Shown here: positions 59,853 to 64,000 of the stretch, one piece after another | Layout of the letters: each line of letters starts with the position of its first letter | Numbering within the stretch: the stretch's first letter is position 1 | Source of the DNA: Cyanobacteria bacterium SIG29 | Lineage (GTDB): Bacteria > Cyanobacteriota > Vampirovibrionia > Gastranaerophilales > Gastranaerophilaceae | Length of the DNA stretch: 64,000 nucleotides | Direction of reading: 5' to 3' | NCBI GenBank assembly: GCA_015152515.1 | Contig: SUTV01000001.1 | Location: forward strand, 124,001 to 188,000 | The notes under the pieces: generated by a model | The model's input: only the letters and a program-made list of their open reading frames with translations | The model's database searches: none | What the model was told of the DNA's origin: nothing | Made by a program: the position numbers and the translations under genes

Positions 59853-59896
59853 AAAAATCCTTTTTCTTCATTTTACTACAAAGAAAAAGGATTTTT
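59853..59896 (-). terminator. Hairpin AAAAATCCTTTTTCTT/AAGAAAAAGGATTTTT between the GH13-like gene and cysS
   Basis: 16-bp perfect stem, 12-nt loop; ends 4 nt from the cysS ATG and includes its AAAGGA Shine-Dalgarno. Confidence 0.7.
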
Positions 59897-59912
59897 ATAA
59901 ACTATATACGAA

Positions 59913-62900
59913 TTATGCTTTATAAAGAACTAAAGTATTAAATTCTTCTGGTTCAATAACAGTTGGTTGAACATCATAAATACCACGAGCATTTTTTACT
60001 TTCTTTTGTAAGTAGTATTCACCAGTCTTTTTATCAAGTGAAACAACATATTGTTCTTTATCTTTAACATCATTTATGAATTTAGCATTATAGAATACCA
60101 TTCCTTCTTTCAAACCATGTTTCAAACCACTCTTTGGATTTGTAGGATTGTCAAAAAGAACAATTCTATCATTTTTATCAGAGATAACATTAGCATTAAC
60201 GTCACCAGCTTGAGGTGTTTTAGGAGCACCAACTCTATCCATAAGCGCATTTTGAGGCGAATTTGAACCTGTTGAATTATGGAATGATAAAACAATAGAA
60301 CCTTCGTCATTATATCTTAATAATGCTTGTACCTTTTCTGATGGTGATTTAGCATCTCTATCAAGAACTTTCATTGTAACAGTTGAACCATCATTTAAAG
60401 CAGATAACTTTTTATGAGTTCTTAAACTAGCAATCGAATTCATATTTTTATAGAATTTTTTAACGAACGCATATTCCGGTTTTTCAAGCCATTCCCAATT
60501 TATAACATTTCTGTTTTGTTGGTGATAGTTTTTAGCTTTTGTTTCAAAACCAGTCAAACCAAGTTTATCGCCAGCAAAATCTGTTGGACTTCCAGGTAAT
60601 GTAATTAATAACTTATAAATTGAATAAAATCTATCAAACGCAGGAGTTAAAACATTTTCTAAAGTTTTTGCTTTAACTATTTCTGCATTAGGAATAGAAC
60701 TTCCATTAAATTCTACTTGGTCAAATACAGTTTGAATTGCAATTTCTAATGGTCTTGTACCAAAAGCAGTAGCATCAAAATTTTTACCTTTGTGTGAGCC
60801 ACTAGCCAATTCGCTAACAGCTTGTTTTAATTCCGCTAATGCAGCTTTATCTTTAACAACAGTTTCAAACGCTTCATTTAATCTAGCACCCATTGCAACA
60901 GCCATAGAATTCACATCATCATAATTAATTGAATTTTGATTTTTACCTAAAACTTTAGCTGCAATTTTTTGATGTTCAGGATTTGAAAAATCAGATGTAA
61001 ATAAATCTGGATTTAAAGATAATAAATGCAACATACGAGGTTTATCGTGGTTACCTACGAAAGTGTAAGAATTTACTACACCATCATCAGGACTTTGGAA
61101 TAAGAAACCAGGATTTTCACCCCAACCTTTATCCATTTTATCAAGTAAACGGAAATTCTTTGACTCATTTGCCTGCCAACCATTTGGATCATCAAAACCT
61201 TCAAGTTTTAACGGAGCAAACAAATCTGGTAATAATGAGAAGAAGAAATTATAGTTAGCAACAGAAGTAATACCTGTTTCTTCTAAAAATTTTCTTTCAG
61301 CATCAGCATCACTTGTAAATATAGATGCACCTTCATCTTTAAATAAATCATACAAGTCAGTAATTTCTGCAGTTGTATAAGCGTGTGGATTTTCTGCTAA
61401 AACAACATCATTATATCTTTTCCAGAAATCAATAACATTATTCCAAGCATCGGTCATACTATCAACATCAGCTCTAACTGAGTCAATAGACGCAATATCT
61501 TTAGCCGCGTCAATTCTCCAGCCTAAACCAGATTCTGTTCTATCTAAAATCATTTCTGAAATTCTAAAGCTATTTTCATCTCTGTTTTCAAAACGCTTAG
61601 CAACCTTTTCTTGTAATGAAGCAATTTCATCATCAGAAATAGCAGTCAAACCATCTTTTATAACTTTAACTACTTTAGTAGCTTCTTGTTCTAAAGTTTG
61701 ACCTTCATATGGTATACCAAGAGATTGCATTGTGATAGCTTCTTCATTAACTTTAGAAAAATCAAATTTACCATCTTCTGAAATAGAAACATTAGCGCTT
61801 GGCGCAATTGCTTTTAACAATAAATATTTTGTTAAATCTGGCACAATTTCATTTAAAACATATTTGCCATAAGGTGTAACTTCATTATCTTCAGAAATAC
61901 CTTCAATATCATTAACAATTTGTTTAATTATAGGAGCAACATCATCTTTATATATAGCATCCATTTCTGAATAAACAGCTTCATATTTTTCAGGAAGATT
62001 TGGATTATGAGCTGAATATGTATCAAATCTAGATACACCAAGCTCATCTTCTGTATTTGCTTTTTTAGCAATATATGGAGAAGTTAAAATTCCTAAAAGA
62101 TTTGTTGCCACAGGTAATGTTTCTAACGGAACATCCATTGCGTGTTTTAAAATATAGTCTTCTGTATAGTAATCATTTCCTAAATATGATTCTGGATTAA
62201 TATCAGAACGAGTATCAGCATCATCAATCAATCTAGAATGATAATCACCATTTATTACAGCGTTAATTACTTCTGAATCAACAACATCTAGAGTTGATTT
62301 AGGTAACTGACCAGCTGCAACTAATGCTTTAATTTTTGTAGAATACATAGATGGACTAACTGAACCTAACTGATTAGAAACATATTCTAATTGAGTATCA
62401 CTTGATAATTTAGTCCAATATTTTCCAGAATTTAAAGCATAATCTCTAACAGCTAAAGCACCTTTCTCAAAGTCTTCTTTTGCTGATTGTTTCATATATT
62501 CAGGTAATTTAGCGAATCTTTCATTATCCTTGTCAGCTCTATAAAAATTCAATTTGGCAATATCTACATTGCCATCCCAAACTTCAAGCCCACCTGCTGC
62601 ACTTTTATTTACAACATTGAAATTTGTAAAATTAGCAGCTTGTTTAATAGTTTCAATATCAGATAAATCTATTTTGCCTTGTTTTTTATAAATTTCACTC
62701 ATATTTCTAGAAAGCTCTGATGGGCTAACTTCAAAATAGAATGGATATACAGCATCATCATGTCTCGTAATATCATAAATATTATCTGTATTTTTATTAT
62801 CATATGTTGTTAATCTAGCAGGAGAATTTGAAGCTTTTTGTTCATCACTAGCTAATCTATCATCATAGAATTGAATATATGTTGGTTTAGATGCATCATA

Positions 62901-63869
62901 TTCTGGATTTTTTGTTTGTAAACTACCAGCAGAAGTTATAACAAATGGAGCGTTAATAACTTTCATTCTTGTGTAATCACATTTATCAGGAAGTACACCT
63001 AAAGAAATTTTTTCTTCTGCTCTAAATAAATTTTTAGAGAAGGAATCAGAACCTTTTCTTAATAATTCAGATAAGTGAATACCGCCAAAACCTTCATTAA
63101 CTAAAGCAGCATCAGCTACCCAGTTAATACCATGTTTGCAAAGTTCTTCTTGTAAAGTTTTAAATTCTTCTTCTGTACCTAGATTTGGAGCAACTCTATA
63201 TGCATTTTCTGTCCAATATAAGTGAGATGAAATAGAATCTTTTGTAAAAGGAGTACCTACAATTCTTTTTACACCTTCTTTTTCAAGTTCTGGTAATCGT
63301 TCGATAATACCATAGAAATTACCACCCAATTTATTTGCATGGTTTCTAACACTTGCTAAAGCTTTTGCTCTTAAACTATCTGCATATGTTGGTTTGCCAT
63401 CTTGATTAATAATTCCAGGATAATATTCATCTGGCATTATTAATTGCATTGGTCCATTTTTATTAATTGTTGCACGATTGTTTAAAACAACGTTATATTT
63501 ATTGTCTTGATTGTTATCAAAAATACCAATAACACTACCATTATCAAAAGCATATGATTTTTTGCCAGTTGTTTTATCTGTTAATTTAAATCTATAAGCA
63601 AAACCTTCTTTAGATGTAATATCAGGAATTGAATCAACGTCTACATCTATTTTGCCTTTTTCTAATGGAAAAGAAGTAACTTTATCTGAAACGCTAAAAT
63701 TTCCTTTATTATCTTTTTCTAGATTATAAAGCTCTACTTCACAATTATACTTTTGAGTATCATATAAATAAAAGAAGCTATGTGTTTGATATCCAAATTT
63801 ATCAAGCTTTTTATTATGCCCAGAAAATGTTAATTTTTGAGGATTTATATTACTTCTTTTAATATTCAC
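59913..63869 (-). CDS. Large GH13 (alpha-amylase superfamily)-like protein (1318 aa)
   Basis: HGINWVADAALVNEGFGG, GLGWRIDAAKDIASIDSV (nucleophile region) and SYTFVGNHDKPRMLHLL (NHD region) match GH13 conserved regions; N-terminal LTFSGHN motif. Confidence 0.75.
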   Translation of the reverse strand: MNIKRSNINPQKLTFSGHNKKLDKFGYQTHSFFYLYDTQKYNCEVELYNLEKDNKGNFSVSDKVTSFPLEKGKIDVDVDSIPDITSKEGFAYRFKLTDKTTGKKSYAFDNGSVIGIFDNNQDNKYNVVLNNRATINKNGPMQLIMPDEYYPGIINQDGKPTYADSLRAKALASVRNHANKLGGNFYGIIERLPELEKEGVKRIVGTPFTKDSISSHLYWTENAYRVAPNLGTEEEFKTLQEELCKHGINWVADAALVNEGFGGIHLSELLRKGSDSFSKNLFRAEEKISLGVLPDKCDYTRMKVINAPFVITSAGSLQTKNPEYDASKPTYIQFYDDRLASDEQKASNSPARLTTYDNKNTDNIYDITRHDDAVYPFYFEVSPSELSRNMSEIYKKQGKIDLSDIETIKQAANFTNFNVVNKSAAGGLEVWDGNVDIAKLNFYRADKDNERFAKLPEYMKQSAKEDFEKGALAVRDYALNSGKYWTKLSSDTQLEYVSNQLGSVSPSMYSTKIKALVAAGQLPKSTLDVVDSEVINAVINGDYHSRLIDDADTRSDINPESYLGNDYYTEDYILKHAMDVPLETLPVATNLLGILTSPYIAKKANTEDELGVSRFDTYSAHNPNLPEKYEAVYSEMDAIYKDDVAPIIKQIVNDIEGISEDNEVTPYGKYVLNEIVPDLTKYLLLKAIAPSANVSISEDGKFDFSKVNEEAITMQSLGIPYEGQTLEQEATKVVKVIKDGLTAISDDEIASLQEKVAKRFENRDENSFRISEMILDRTESGLGWRIDAAKDIASIDSVRADVDSMTDAWNNVIDFWKRYNDVVLAENPHAYTTAEITDLYDLFKDEGASIFTSDADAERKFLEETGITSVANYNFFFSLLPDLFAPLKLEGFDDPNGWQANESKNFRLLDKMDKGWGENPGFLFQSPDDGVVNSYTFVGNHDKPRMLHLLSLNPDLFTSDFSNPEHQKIAAKVLGKNQNSINYDDVNSMAVAMGARLNEAFETVVKDKAALAELKQAVSELASGSHKGKNFDATAFGTRPLEIAIQTVFDQVEFNGSSIPNAEIVKAKTLENVLTPAFDRFYSIYKLLITLPGSPTDFAGDKLGLTGFETKAKNYHQQNRNVINWEWLEKPEYAFVKKFYKNMNSIASLRTHKKLSALNDGSTVTMKVLDRDAKSPSEKVQALLRYNDEGSIVLSFHNSTGSNSPQNALMDRVGAPKTPQAGDVNANVISDKNDRIVLFDNPTNPKSGLKHGLKEGMVFYNAKFINDVKDKEQYVVSLDKKTGEYYLQKKVKNARGIYDVQPTVIEPEEFNTLVLYKA

Positions 63870-64000
63870 TTTTTACTCCTTTTCATGCAGAAAATCTATA
63901 TTAGTCTTAATTCACCTAAAAGGTTTTTCTTGCTTTATTAGACATAATTTGTTAAGAATTTTTTACATTTTATTAACAATCACTATTGTAAAAAATTTTA

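Noticed and set aside
59849-59912. T-box leader for cysS
   Set aside because: Intergenic gap is too short and no T-box consensus was seen; only a terminator hairpin is present.
1-64000. tRNA, rRNA genes and CRISPR arrays
   Set aside because: Scanned by eye for T-loop GTTCGANTC-type signatures and regular repeats in the intergenic regions; none convincing.

Overview
AT-rich bacterial chromosome segment. Gene content (flagellar export and basal body, two-partner secretion, KdsC/KdsD, LspA, YvcK, SpoIID) fits a diderm lineage. I suspect a gut Melainabacteria/Gastranaerophilales-like organism, but that is inference. Main blocks: (1) tandem TpsA-like exoproteins with a divergent TpsB transporter (1-6.5 kb); (2) a 1941-aa protein with a papain/bleomycin-hydrolase-like Cys-His-Asn signature (6.9-12.7 kb); (3) an aldolase/LUD pair and a GNAT gene; (4) flagellar cluster A (FliJ, FliK-like, two tandem hook/rod paralogs); (5) housekeeping genes (yvcK, panB/panC, dut, secG, relA/spoT, umuC-like/lexA-like, yajQ, rpsL/rpsG, rluD, lspA, coaX, kdsC/kdsD, dprA, topA, aroE); (6) flagellar cluster B (fliI, flhA, fliH, fliG-position gene, fliF, fliE, SLT, flgC, flgB, two FlgF/G-like); (7) spoIID; (8) a ~550-bp non-coding, hairpin-dense element with terminal repeats between two convergent genes; (9) an unlisted 31-aa membrane microprotein; (10) cysS and a 1318-aa GH13-like protein. 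The most interesting observations are the 57.2-57.8 kb element, a short N-terminal 'xxF[G/S/K]' motif shared by unrelated large or accessory proteins, the giant papain-like protein, and a candidate LexA operator that is a perfect 20-bp palindrome. No tRNA, rRNA or CRISPR array was recognised.
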